This document shows positions 1 through 7,426 of a stretch of DNA of 64,000 bases, piece by piece; the first letter of the stretch is position 1, and the number at the start of each line of letters is the position of its first letter. A program made the translations under genes and the position numbers. A model generated the notes under the pieces. That model saw nothing but the letters and a program-made list of their open reading frames with translations. It was not told the DNA's origin and made no database searches. Origin of the DNA: Amycolatopsis roodepoortensis (lineage in GTDB: Bacteria > Actinomycetota > Actinomycetes > Mycobacteriales > Pseudonocardiaceae); contig NZ_JADBEJ010000001.1 of the NCBI RefSeq assembly GCF_014873915.1, positions 1,922,001 to 1,986,000 of the forward strand, given 5' to 3'.

Positions 1-2159
1 TCGATGAGATCGCCCGCGGGAAGGCCGACCAGGGTGCTGAGCCGGGCGATCGTGTATGCGACGCCGCCGAGGCCGAGAAGGCCACCACATCCGGCTGTGG
101 CGGCCAGCTCCCGGTCGGCGCGGAGCGTGGCGAAGAGGCCGGGGAGCGGGCTGATCGCGTACGCGGCCAGGTCGCGGTATCGCGCGATCCCGGTCAGTTC
201 GGCGAGCTGGGCGAGGAACAACGCGACACCGCAGTAGCCCTCGCCGAGCCCGGCGCCCATCGGCAGTACGGTCCAGTACCGGTCGTCGACGAGTTCGATC
301 CCGAGCCAGTTGGAGCGGTGTTCGTCGGAGAAGGCGTTGGCGACGATCTGGTCGGCGATGCCGCACGCGGTGACCAGCAGTCGTTCCGCGTCGGGCGCCT
401 GGTTCGGCGCCGCCGTCTCCGCGGTCTCGCCGCCGAGATGGCCCACGGTCGCCATGCTGATGGCGAGGGTGGCCGAGATCAGCCATTCCTGGTCGCGCTG
501 GTCGAGCGGGTCCATGTCGGCGAGCTTGGCCAGCACGGTGTCCAGCGACGGCCGTTCGACCACGCCTTCGACGTTCTCGCCGCGGGAATCCACCAGCGAC
601 GTCGAGCCGGGGTTCGAGGTGAACATCGGCACGTCGCCCGCCCAGAGATCGTCCCGCTCGTGGGGCACCAGGCGGAGCAGCTTCTCCTCGTCGGCGGAAT
701 CCTCTTCGAGCAGGTCGAACGCGCGGTCGCGGTCGGCGGCGTCGCGAAGCAGGTCGGGATGGGTGGTCTCGTCCAGTAAGCGGAAGTAGAAGTTCGTCGG
801 CCGGATGAGCACCCGGATGGGATCCTCGGCGCAGCGCCGGAGGTGCTCGGCGAGCTCGTCCCGCGCGCTGGAGATCGCGTCGTAACCGAGCCGGAATCCG
901 GCCAGCAGCGCGGCACTGTGCTCGGCGGGCGTGACGTCGCGGCCGTCGAGACGCGGCAGGTTGTTCCCGCCCGCGAGTTCGCCGGGCACCCGGACCAGTC
1001 GCATGCGGTCGGTGCCCGGATCGGCCCAGTCGACGCGGTCGGTGGGCAGCTTGCCACCGCGGCCGGCGAGGCCGGAGATGTCGACGGCACCGTGTTCGCC
1101 CGCGAAGAGCTGGGGGAGCAGCAGCGTGCGCTGGACCGAGCGCGCCAGCATCGCCGCCGCGGGGTCGCCCTCCGGCGGATCGGGCGGCGATGGCTGGAAG
1201 AGCGTCTCGATGTCGATCAGCACCGGCTGGTCGCCGCAGGCGATGATGTTCTCGTAGTGGACGTCGGTGGCGTCGAGCGCGTACAGGAGAGCCAGGAGGA
1301 TGCCTTGCCGCCGGTAGAAACGGTCGACGTCACCGATATCGGCGCACGGCCGGTGCTCGACGAACCGGAGCCAGCCGTAGCCCGCACGCGGTAGCGCGTC
1401 CGCGGTCCGCAGTTCGAGTCCGGGCAGCCGTTTGTTCAGCAGGGTGACGACGTCGGTGAACCGCTCGTGCAGGATCAGCGGCCGGGGTTTGTAGATCACC
1501 TTGGCGCCGCTGGAGAACCGGAGCAGTTTGACCGAACGGCCGCGGGCGTGCGAGTCACCGATCCCGCCCGCGACCTCGACGAGCGTGCCGAGCTCGCCGT
1601 CGACGACCGAGCAGGGCAGCAAGGCGGCGTCGGCCGAGAACCGGGCCAGCGTTTCGGCGTGGGCCTCGACGGCGTGGAGGCACGCCTGGGCGACGAGCCG
1701 GGCCAGCACCGGGTACTCGCCGAACAACCGGACGAGCCCGGCCGGAGTGGCTTGCCGGCGCACGAAATCCGAGAAGCGCTCTTCGGCCGTCTCACCCTGG
1801 AGGTGTCCGGCCTTGCGGTCGCGGTGGAGTTCGAGGACCAGTGTCCGGACCGCGAGCTTCAGCAGATGCTGGTCGAGCTGAGCCGCGAAACCCCGGCGGA
1901 GGGCTTCGACGTCGGCGCCCGGGAGATCGTCCGGGACCGCGTCATGGGAAGCGGCGTGGACGAGCGGCCTGAAGACCCCGGCGAAGTCGACACGCCAGTC
2001 ACCGGCTGGGGGACGCTCCGGCAGAAGCGCGGCGACCGCGTGTTCGGCGAAGTCCGCCCAGGCGGGCTTGTCCGCTGTCCGTTCGCGCGGGGTCTGGCCG
2101 GGCACCCACCACCTCGGCGGCAGGGACGGCGCGGCTGGTCGGGGCGTCACGGAAGTCAT
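1..2159 (-). CDS. lanM: Class II lanthipeptide synthetase LanM (3' end outside window)
   Basis: Bifunctional enzyme that would dehydrate Ser/Thr in a precursor peptide and then cyclise Cys onto the dehydro residues in the cytoplasm. The visible 719 residues begin MTSVTPRPAAPSLPPRWW. The dehydratase domain (DUF4135 type) shows KVIYKPRPL near residue 220 and DVHYENIIA followed by VLIDIETLFQ near residues 300-310, both hallmarks of LanM. The LanC-like cyclase starts near residue 620 (GLGEGYCGVALFLAQLAEL); its zinc Cys/His ligands lie beyond the window. The start is the ATG at 2159. It has only a weak Shine-Dalgarno, so the start is not certain. A 30-residue small ORF and a terminator lie upstream on the same strand. 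Family call is firm; the substrate is unknown. Confidence 0.88.
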   Translation of the reverse strand, partial: MTSVTPRPAAPSLPPRWWVPGQTPRERTADKPAWADFAEHAVAALLPERPPAGDWRVDFAGVFRPLVHAASHDAVPDDLPGADVEALRRGFAAQLDQHLLKLAVRTLVLELHRDRKAGHLQGETAEERFSDFVRRQATPAGLVRLFGEYPVLARLVAQACLHAVEAHAETLARFSADAALLPCSVVDGELGTLVEVAGGIGDSHARGRSVKLLRFSSGAKVIYKPRPLILHERFTDVVTLLNKRLPGLELRTADALPRAGYGWLRFVEHRPCADIGDVDRFYRRQGILLALLYALDATDVHYENIIACGDQPVLIDIETLFQPSPPDPPEGDPAAAMLARSVQRTLLLPQLFAGEHGAVDISGLAGRGGKLPTDRVDWADPGTDRMRLVRVPGELAGGNNLPRLDGRDVTPAEHSAALLAGFRLGYDAISSARDELAEHLRRCAEDPIRVLIRPTNFYFRLLDETTHPDLLRDAADRDRAFDLLEEDSADEEKLLRLVPHERDDLWAGDVPMFTSNPGSTSLVDSRGENVEGVVERPSLDTVLAKLADMDPLDQRDQEWLISATLAISMATVGHLGGETAETAAPNQAPDAERLLVTACGIADQIVANAFSDEHRSNWLGIELVDDRYWTVLPMGAGLGEGYCGVALFLAQLAELTGIARYRDLAAYAISPLPGLFATLRADRELAATAGCGGLLGLGGVAYTIARLSTLVGLPAGDLI

Positions 2160-2522
2160 GGTTTCAGCCCGGCGTCGCACGCACATGGGGGCCTCACCCC
2201 CACATTCAGCGCACGCACGAAGGTGTCCGGAGAGTGACGGACGAGAGAGTCTTCAGCGGAATATGGGGTCCAGGCACCCATGCGCGGGGACCGGTCCCGG
2301 CCGCACCATGGTCGGGTGGCGCGGAACTCGGGCGCGGGCCGGTTACTGGGGGTCCGGCCCGCGCCCGCCCGGAACCCTTGAGAATCGACGCGCTTTCCTT
2401 TTCGGTGGTGAAAAACCGGAACCCGGTAAAGGGACACGGTCATGTCCCTTTACCGGGTCGCAAACACGAGGGGCCGACCCGCGCCAACAGATTGGCCCCC
2501 GTCAAACCCTGTGCTTAGAGCG
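2160..2522. other. Intergenic leader between the small ORF and lanM
   Basis: This 363-bp stretch holds the strong hairpin at 2421-2458 and a smaller stem-loop (TGGGGG/CCCCCA arms, 2186-2202) about 30 nt upstream of the lanM start on the minus strand. A minus-strand reading frame (2156-2443) starts inside the hairpin loop and stops on the lanM start. It has poor codon statistics and I do not consider it a gene. No Cys-containing lanthipeptide precursor was found here on either strand. Confidence 0.5.
2421..2458 (-). terminator. Strong hairpin, terminator or attenuator between small ORF and lanM
   Basis: A perfect 16-bp stem (left arm 2421-2436, right arm 2443-2458) with a 6-nt loop. Reading on the minus strand, the stem is followed within a few bases by a run of five T (CCGGTTTTTC), the layout of a Rho-independent terminator. 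Its position after the small ORF and before lanM is where lanA/lanM operons often carry a partial terminator that sets precursor-to-enzyme stoichiometry. Confidence 0.75.
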
Positions 2523-2615
2523 TCAGACCAGCCATCCGAGCACGTGGGCCAGGTGCGCGAGCAGACCCGAGATCAGGTCGTGGCCGTGGTGCACGTGCTG
2601 GGTGAACATCTGCAT
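2523..2615 (-). CDS. Small His-rich 30-residue peptide upstream of lanM
   Basis: An ATG ORF with an excellent Shine-Dalgarno (AAGGAG, 7 nt spacing), a promoter-like pair 50-80 bp upstream and a terminator downstream. The peptide has five His, a mostly hydrophobic C-terminal half (LAHLAHVLGWLV) and no Cys; its only Ser/Thr are T5 and S16. It sits where a LanM precursor would be expected, but without Cys it cannot form lanthionine. It may be a Cys-less precursor, a small membrane-active or regulatory peptide, or a leader ORF. I do not recognise a family. The gene model is supported by signals around it, not by homology. Confidence 0.5.
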   Translation of the reverse strand: MQMFTQHVHHGHDLISGLLAHLAHVLGWLV

Positions 2616-2673
2616 TGAGGGGCTCCTTGTATCGGATTTCGTGTTCGGTTGTGCTCTCGCGAGGAGCGATCGA

Positions 2674-2702
2674 AGATTTTCACCACGTTGGCACGCTGTC
2701 AA
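2674..2702 (-). promoter_or_regulatory. Sigma70-like promoter for the small ORF/lanM unit
   Basis: On the minus strand a perfect TTGACA -35 (2702-2697) is separated by 17 bp from AAATCT (2679-2674), a weak -10. Transcription would start near 2667, giving a leader of about 50 nt before the small ORF start at 2615. Confidence 0.45.
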
Positions 2703-3034
2703 AAAACGATTTCCCGGGCCGTCGGCGGGTCGTGAATCTTCCTACGATAAACACGTAAGTCTTTCGTGTTTTGCGCCAGGGGTGGGCCTCGCGGGCGATG
2801 ACACTGTGCGTAGCGAGCCCCAGGTCGGCCGATGTGGAATCTAAGCCTCCGCTACGGCAAGTGGGCGGGCGAGTGACACGAACCGGTGATCCACACGCCA
2901 CGAATGGTGAGTCGGTGAGAATCACCGATACGGGTGACGCCACCCCGCGTCCGATAGCACGAAGGAAGACGCTTCGCTCCGGCCGATTGCGGGACGGTGA
3001 TCGTTCACGCACTCACCGGAAATGGGGTTTTCCG
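2703..3034. other. Divergent intergenic region, nothing firm
   Basis: About 330 bp between the lanM-side promoter and the secreted-protein gene at 3035. Reading frames exist on both strands but have no convincing Shine-Dalgarno or codon bias. It presumably holds the promoter of the rightward gene; I could not assign one. Confidence 0.4.
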
Positions 3035-3568
3035 GTGTTTCGTCGAACAATCGCGGCCGTCTCCGTCGTGCTGGCGACAGCGTTCGGGCTGACCGTCGCG
3101 GCGGATTCGTCCGCGGCCGGCACCGTCACCCAGACCTGGAGCTGTCATCCGAGGCTTGCCGGCCAGACCGTGCACGTGACCGTCACCGCGCCCGCCGTCG
3201 TGAAAAAGAATGTGGAGGCTGCTGTTTTCGTCAAGGTCGAAAACGTCAGGCCTTATCCGGGTCCGGGTTGCTTCCTGAGACAGGGAGGAGCGGGCACCGG
3301 CGAGGTCAAGATCGACTCACGGAAGAACCCGGCCACGATCCCGATCGGTGGGCACTTCAGCGTCGAGGGCACACAGCAGGTCACGTTCTCGGCTCGAGGC
3401 ACGGTCACCCTCGGCCTTCATCGCTCGGCAGGCCGCTCACCTACTGGTGGTGCGCCTTGCCCGCGGACCAGCAGCCGCCGAGGCCGCGACCGTGACGGTG
3501 ATCTGACCGCCCGGCTCCGGTGGTGCGGATCCGCACCACCGGAGCCGGCGTCGCGCCTTACCGCTTGA
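3035..3568 (+). CDS. Secreted protein of unknown function, probable 3' frameshift
   Basis: The GTG at 3035 gives a Sec signal peptide (FRRTIAAVSVVLATAFGLTVAADSSAA, cut before GTVTQTW). The mature part is beta-rich with two Cys (SCHPRLAG and GPGCFLRQ). No family recognised. As written, the frame runs through a strong terminator (3511-3548) and 11 bp into the opposing gene, with poor third-position GC after about 3418. In the next frame from about 3418 the codons regain normal bias, encode AHLLVVRLARGPAAAEAATV and stop at 3504-3506, just before the terminator. I therefore think the real protein ended near 3506 and that one base was gained, or two lost, near 3410-3430. This may be a real mutation or a sequence error. 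Confidence 0.6.
   Translation: MFRRTIAAVSVVLATAFGLTVAADSSAAGTVTQTWSCHPRLAGQTVHVTVTAPAVVKKNVEAAVFVKVENVRPYPGPGCFLRQGGAGTGEVKIDSRKNPATIPIGGHFSVEGTQQVTFSARGTVTLGLHRSAGRSPTGGAPCPRTSSRRGRDRDGDLTARLRWCGSAPPEPASRLTA
3511..3548. terminator. Perfect 38-bp palindrome, bidirectional terminator
   Basis: The arms 3511-3528 and 3531-3548 are perfectly complementary around a central AT, so the whole 38 bp is palindromic. It lies between the convergent genes at 3035 and 3788 and should end transcription from both sides. Confidence 0.75.
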
Positions 3569-3788
3569 TGTAGAGATCCCACGTCCAGGTCGACGCGGAG
3601 CAGAAGTAGGCCGACCAGCGGCCGGCCTGCTGGCCGGAGTGGCCATTGATCCGGCAGTCGCCCTCTGTGGACCAGCTGGACTCGTAGTAGTACCTCGGAT
3701 CGACACCCGCGCCGGCAGGCTGCGCGAACGCGATCGTCGACGCCAGCGCGCCCAGGACGGCGGCGGTCGCCGCGATCTTCCTCTTCAC
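3558..3788 (-). CDS. Small secreted protein, 76 residues
   Basis: The start is taken at the GTG (3788) that opens a canonical signal peptide (MKRKIAATAAVLGALAST..., cleavage after PAGA). An upstream ATG at 3839 would put a Cys/Lys-rich stretch before it and is unlikely. The mature part of about 50 residues is rich in Tyr, Trp and Ser and has two Cys (GDCRING and YFCSAS) that could form one disulfide. I do not recognise a family; extracellular location is inferred from the signal peptide only. Confidence 0.65.
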   Translation of the reverse strand: MKRKIAATAAVLGALASTIAFAQPAGAGVDPRYYYESSWSTEGDCRINGHSGQQAGRWSAYFCSASTWTWDLYIKR

Positions 3789-3925
3789 TTGTGTAGCCCC
3801 AGTTCTCTTCTTGGAACACTTGCGTGCACAAGTAATCATGGATCGGGGTCACTTGTCCTCCGAACGGGCGAGTTCGTGACCTTGGCCGTCGGCCGAGGCG
3901 ATGGTCAAGAGGTTCGCCCGCCCGT

Positions 3926-5254
3926 TCACAGCAGCTCGGCGATATCGAACGCGAGGTCGAGCGACTGGCTGCGGTTGAGCCTGGGATCGCACGTGGACTC
4001 GTAGCGGTGGTGCAGGTGGTCGACCAGGACTTCGTTACTGCCCCCGACGCACTCGGTCACGTCCTCTCCGGTGAACTCCACATGGACGCCACCGGGATGC
4101 GTACCGAGTGCGCGGTGGACCTCGAAGAAGCCGCGCACCTCGTCGACGACGTCGGCGAACAACCGCGTCTTGTGGCCGCTCGAGGCCGTGAAGGTGTTGC
4201 CATGCATCGGGTCACAGATCCAGACGGACACTCCGCCGACGGCTTGGGCGGCCCGGATCAGGGCGGGGAGCCGATCACGGATCTGCCGCGCGCCCATCCT
4301 GGTGATGAAGGTCAGCCTGCCCGGCTCGCGGTCCGGGTCGAGAATGTCCACATAGGATCGCACTTCGGCGGGGGTCGTCGTCGGACCGAGCTTGACCCCG
4401 ATGGGGTTGGCGATGCTTCTGAAGTAGGCGACGTGGGCGCCGTCCAACGCGCGGGTGCGTTCGCCGATCCACAACATATGGCCACTGGTGGCGTAATCGC
4501 GCCCAGTGCTGTGATCGGTGCGGGTGAGCGTGTCCTCGTAGTCCAGCAGCAGGCCCTCGTGGCTGGCGAAGATCTCGGCCGAGCGCAGTTCTTCGGGCTG
4601 GGCGCCGCAGGCGCGCATGAACCGTAACGCGCGATCGATTTCGTAAGCCACCTCCTCGTACCGGGCACCCGACGGTGAGTTCGCCACGAAGTCCCGGTTC
4701 CATCGATGCAGCTGATCGAGGCTCGCGTATCCGTTACGCGCGTAGCCGTCCACGATGTCCAATGTGGCTCGTGATGCCTCGTACATCCGCCACAGCCGGG
4801 CCGGATCGGGTCGCCGCGCCGCGGCGTCGAAGGGGTAGCCGTTCACCGCGTCGCCCCGGTACACCGGCAGGGCGAGGCCGTCGCGAGTCTCGGTGGAGCT
4901 CGACCGCGGCTTCGCGTACTGCCCGGCCATCCGGCCGATCTTGACGATCGGCATCGCGGCCGCGTGCGTCAGCACGACGGCCATCTGCAGCAGGGTCTTG
5001 GTCTTGTCCTGGATCGCCCTCGGTGTCGCACCGTCGAAGGTCTCCGCGCAGTCGCCGCCCTGCAGCGCGAAGGCCCGGCCGGAAGCCACCTCCGCGAGGC
5101 GGTGCCGCAGGTCGTCGCACGCGCGCGGGGTGACCAGCCCGGGCGCGGCCGACAACCTGGCGAGCACCTCGCGCAGGGCGGCGCGATCCGGCCATTCCGG
5201 CTGGTGCGCCGCGGGCGCGTCCCGCCAAGGGACGAGTACTTCGGAATTCGTCAC
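3926..5254 (-). CDS. Class II 3-deoxy-D-arabino-heptulosonate-7-phosphate (DAHP) synthase
   Basis: Condenses phosphoenolpyruvate and erythrose 4-phosphate, the first step of the shikimate pathway. 442 residues from GTG 5254, usual length for the plant/actinobacterial class II type. Motifs seen: FALQGGDCAETF, KIGRMAGQYAKPRS, HEGLLLDYE, the PIGVKLGPTT loop and WICDPMHGNT. It starts 142 bp from trpE in the opposite direction, so the two can share a control region. Next to trpE/G/D/C and alkaloid-type enzymes it is probably a second, pathway-dedicated enzyme that raises chorismate supply rather than the housekeeping copy. That role is an inference. Confidence 0.92.
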   Translation of the reverse strand: MTNSEVLVPWRDAPAAHQPEWPDRAALREVLARLSAAPGLVTPRACDDLRHRLAEVASGRAFALQGGDCAETFDGATPRAIQDKTKTLLQMAVVLTHAAAMPIVKIGRMAGQYAKPRSSSTETRDGLALPVYRGDAVNGYPFDAAARRPDPARLWRMYEASRATLDIVDGYARNGYASLDQLHRWNRDFVANSPSGARYEEVAYEIDRALRFMRACGAQPEELRSAEIFASHEGLLLDYEDTLTRTDHSTGRDYATSGHMLWIGERTRALDGAHVAYFRSIANPIGVKLGPTTTPAEVRSYVDILDPDREPGRLTFITRMGARQIRDRLPALIRAAQAVGGVSVWICDPMHGNTFTASSGHKTRLFADVVDEVRGFFEVHRALGTHPGGVHVEFTGEDVTECVGGSNEVLVDHLHHRYESTCDPRLNRSQSLDLAFDIAELL

Positions 5255-5283
5255 GAAAGGCAGACCACCACGATTTCGCGCTT

Positions 5284-5400
5284 GTGCGCAACGAATTCGC
5301 CGAGTGGTCCGGTCGAGCGGAGTCGAAGTGGTCTGGGCGCGGGCGCTCCCGGCTTGGTTGTCTTTTCCAGCGGCTGAATCAGGGAGGTGCGATAGCGTGA
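5284..5400 (+). other. Possible leader ORF overlapping the trpE start
   Basis: A GTG-initiated 38-codon frame with two Trp codons (EWSG and SKWSG) whose TGA (5398-5400) overlaps the trpE GTG start (5397-5399). This geometry would allow translational coupling, and the Trp codons hint at attenuation. No Shine-Dalgarno precedes it, the Trp codons are not adjacent, and no clear terminator/antiterminator pair was found. Chance is quite possible. Confidence 0.2.
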
Positions 5401-6845
5401 GGACGCAATTCGTGGACGTCGCCGTCGACGCGATCACCGTGCGAACCACCGCGTCCGCGCTGGCGGTGAGGAACGAACTGTGCCGTCGGTTCGGTGCGGA
5501 AGACGTCTACCTACTGGAAGACCTGCATCCGGGCAATCTCGACACCCGCCGGAGTACGGGAACCGTGGTGGGGTTCGGCAGGCTCGTCGAGATCTCCGTG
5601 CTCGGCGACGAGGTGACCGTCCGGGGCGACGGCCGGGTGGCGGATCTGGTCCGGGTTCTCTGCGGCCGGCCGGCGGCGAACGTCTGGGACACGCTGCGCG
5701 AGGTCACCGGCTCGTTCCGGGTACGGACGGAGGTGCCGGGGTTCGCCTTCGGGTTTCTCACCACCGTCGGCTACGACGCCGCCGCGTTGATGGAGGACTT
5801 GCCGCCACGCAGGGGCGGACCCGATGTTCCGGACCTGACTCTCACCCTGTTCCAGCACACCTTGTGGTTCGACCGCGAGGACGCACCGCCGGTCTTGCAC
5901 GTGGCCACCGGGCCCGACCTCCCGGAGTCCTCGCCCCAGGATGTCCTGCGGAACATCCCCGGTGTCGATGGTCCGATGCCGGAAGCGACCAAGCCGCGGT
6001 CGGTGCGCGATTCCGTCGAAAAGGACACCTTCCTCGGCTGGGTCGAGCGCTGTCTCGAGCACATCCGCGTCGGGGACATCTACCAGATCCAGGTAGGTCA
6101 CCGGATCGACGTGCACAGCGACCTGACACCGGAAGACGTGTACCGCCGCTTGAGGCATCGAAATCCTTCGCCCTACATGTATCTCGTCACCCAGTCGGGC
6201 AAGACGCTCGTCGGAGCGAGCCCGGAGGTGCTCTTCCGGGTCGACGACGACGCCAGGATCACCATGCGGCCGATCGCGGGCACCACACGCCGTGACCCGG
6301 CCGGGTCGGACAACGAGCGCCGTATCAAGGAACTGGTGGCCAGCACCAAGGAACAGGCCGAGCACGTCATGCTGGTCGACCTCTGTCGCAACGACGTGGG
6401 CCGGGTGTGCCGTCCGGGCACCCTCTCGGTGGACGACCTGATGGCGGTCGAGGCCTTCTCCCACGTGTTCCATCTGGTGTCCACGGTGACGGGCACGATG
6501 GCGGGTGGGCATGACGTCTGGGACGTACTGTGCGCCACTTTCCCCGCCGGGACGATGACCGGGGCGCCGAAGCTGCGCGCGATGGAGATCATCGACGAGA
6601 TCGAGGTCGAGCGCCGCGGCGTGTACGCGGGTGCCGTCGGTCTCGTCGACCTTCGGGGCTGGGCCGAGCTGGCGTTGTGCATCCGGACGATCACGCACCA
6701 CGAGCCATCGCCGGGTGAACACCGGTACTCCACGCAGAGTTGCGCGGGTGTGGTGGCGCTGTCCGAACCGGAGCGGGAATGGGACGAGACCTTGGCCAAG
6801 ATGGGGGCCACCTATTGGGCGCTCACCGGGGAGGAGCCGGCGTGA
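5397..6845 (+). CDS. trpE: Anthranilate synthase component I
   Basis: Converts chorismate to anthranilate using ammonia from TrpG. 482 residues from GTG 5397, preceded by AGGGAGG at 9 nt. The chorismate-binding domain shows LVGASPEVLFRV, RPIAGTTRR, EHVMLVDLCRNDVGR, FPAGTMTGAPKLRAMEIID and the C-terminal STQSCAGVV region. The Ala in PIAGT fits anthranilate synthase rather than PabB, which usually has Lys there. The N-terminal part is short and I could not place a Trp feedback site. The stop overlaps the trpG start (GTGA), so the subunits are translationally coupled. Confidence 0.93.
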   Translation: MRTQFVDVAVDAITVRTTASALAVRNELCRRFGAEDVYLLEDLHPGNLDTRRSTGTVVGFGRLVEISVLGDEVTVRGDGRVADLVRVLCGRPAANVWDTLREVTGSFRVRTEVPGFAFGFLTTVGYDAAALMEDLPPRRGGPDVPDLTLTLFQHTLWFDREDAPPVLHVATGPDLPESSPQDVLRNIPGVDGPMPEATKPRSVRDSVEKDTFLGWVERCLEHIRVGDIYQIQVGHRIDVHSDLTPEDVYRRLRHRNPSPYMYLVTQSGKTLVGASPEVLFRVDDDARITMRPIAGTTRRDPAGSDNERRIKELVASTKEQAEHVMLVDLCRNDVGRVCRPGTLSVDDLMAVEAFSHVFHLVSTVTGTMAGGHDVWDVLCATFPAGTMTGAPKLRAMEIIDEIEVERRGVYAGAVGLVDLRGWAELALCIRTITHHEPSPGEHRYSTQSCAGVVALSEPEREWDETLAKMGATYWALTGEEPA

Positions 6846-7426
6846 AGGTGCTCGTGGTGGATGCCTTCGACAGCTTCGTCCACATCATCGACCAGTATCT
6901 GCGACAGCTCGGTGCGGACACCGCGGTCGTGCGATCCGGCACGCGCACACCGGAGGAGCTGGCGGCGACGCGGCCGGACGCGGTCGTGCTCGGCCCGGGC
7001 CCCGGTCATCCCGCCGACTCCGGCCACGTGGATCTGGTCCGGCGGTTCGCGGGCGAAGTGCCGCTGCTCGGTGTGTGCCTGGGGCACCAGGCCATCGCCT
7101 TGGCCTTCGGTGGAGCGGTCCGGCTCGCGGACAACCTCATGCACGGACGCACGAGCGTGATCGAGCATGACGGCCGAGGTGTGTACACGGGTTTGCCCGA
7201 GCGGCACGAGGTCACCCGGTATCACTCGATAGTCGTCGCCGAGCCGTTGCCCGGCGATCTCGTCCGCACGGCACGGTCCCTCGACGACGGCTACGTGATG
7301 GGAATGCGGCACCGGGAACTGCCCATCGAAAGCGTGCAGTTCCACCCGGAGAGTGTCGCCACCGTCGACGGCACGAGAATGATGGCGAACTTCTTGGCCG
7401 CTGTCACGACGCGAGCAGACCGCTGA
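6842..7426 (+). CDS. trpG: Anthranilate synthase component II (glutamine amidotransferase)
   Basis: Class I glutaminase that hydrolyses glutamine and channels ammonia to TrpE. 194 residues from GTG 6842, overlapping the trpE stop by 4 bp. The triad is visible: nucleophile Cys in LGVCLGHQAIA, and His/Glu in QFHPESVAT. LGPGPGHP forms the oxyanion-loop region. The 3' end overlaps the opposing mocR-type gene by 23 bp, so the two transcripts are antisense at their ends. Confidence 0.92.
   Translation: MKVLVVDAFDSFVHIIDQYLRQLGADTAVVRSGTRTPEELAATRPDAVVLGPGPGHPADSGHVDLVRRFAGEVPLLGVCLGHQAIALAFGGAVRLADNLMHGRTSVIEHDGRGVYTGLPERHEVTRYHSIVVAEPLPGDLVRTARSLDDGYVMGMRHRELPIESVQFHPESVATVDGTRMMANFLAAVTTRADR

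Noticed and set aside
2156..2443. 95-codon minus-strand frame ending on the lanM start with two Cys near its end, considered as a lanthipeptide precursor
   Set aside because: It starts inside a terminator loop, has no leader-peptide features or Gly-Gly-type site, and its codon use is not coding-like. The ATGA overlap alone is weak evidence.
2680..3012. 110-codon minus-strand frame upstream of the small His-rich ORF
   Set aside because: It would overlap the promoter of that ORF, has no Shine-Dalgarno, and its composition is not protein-like.
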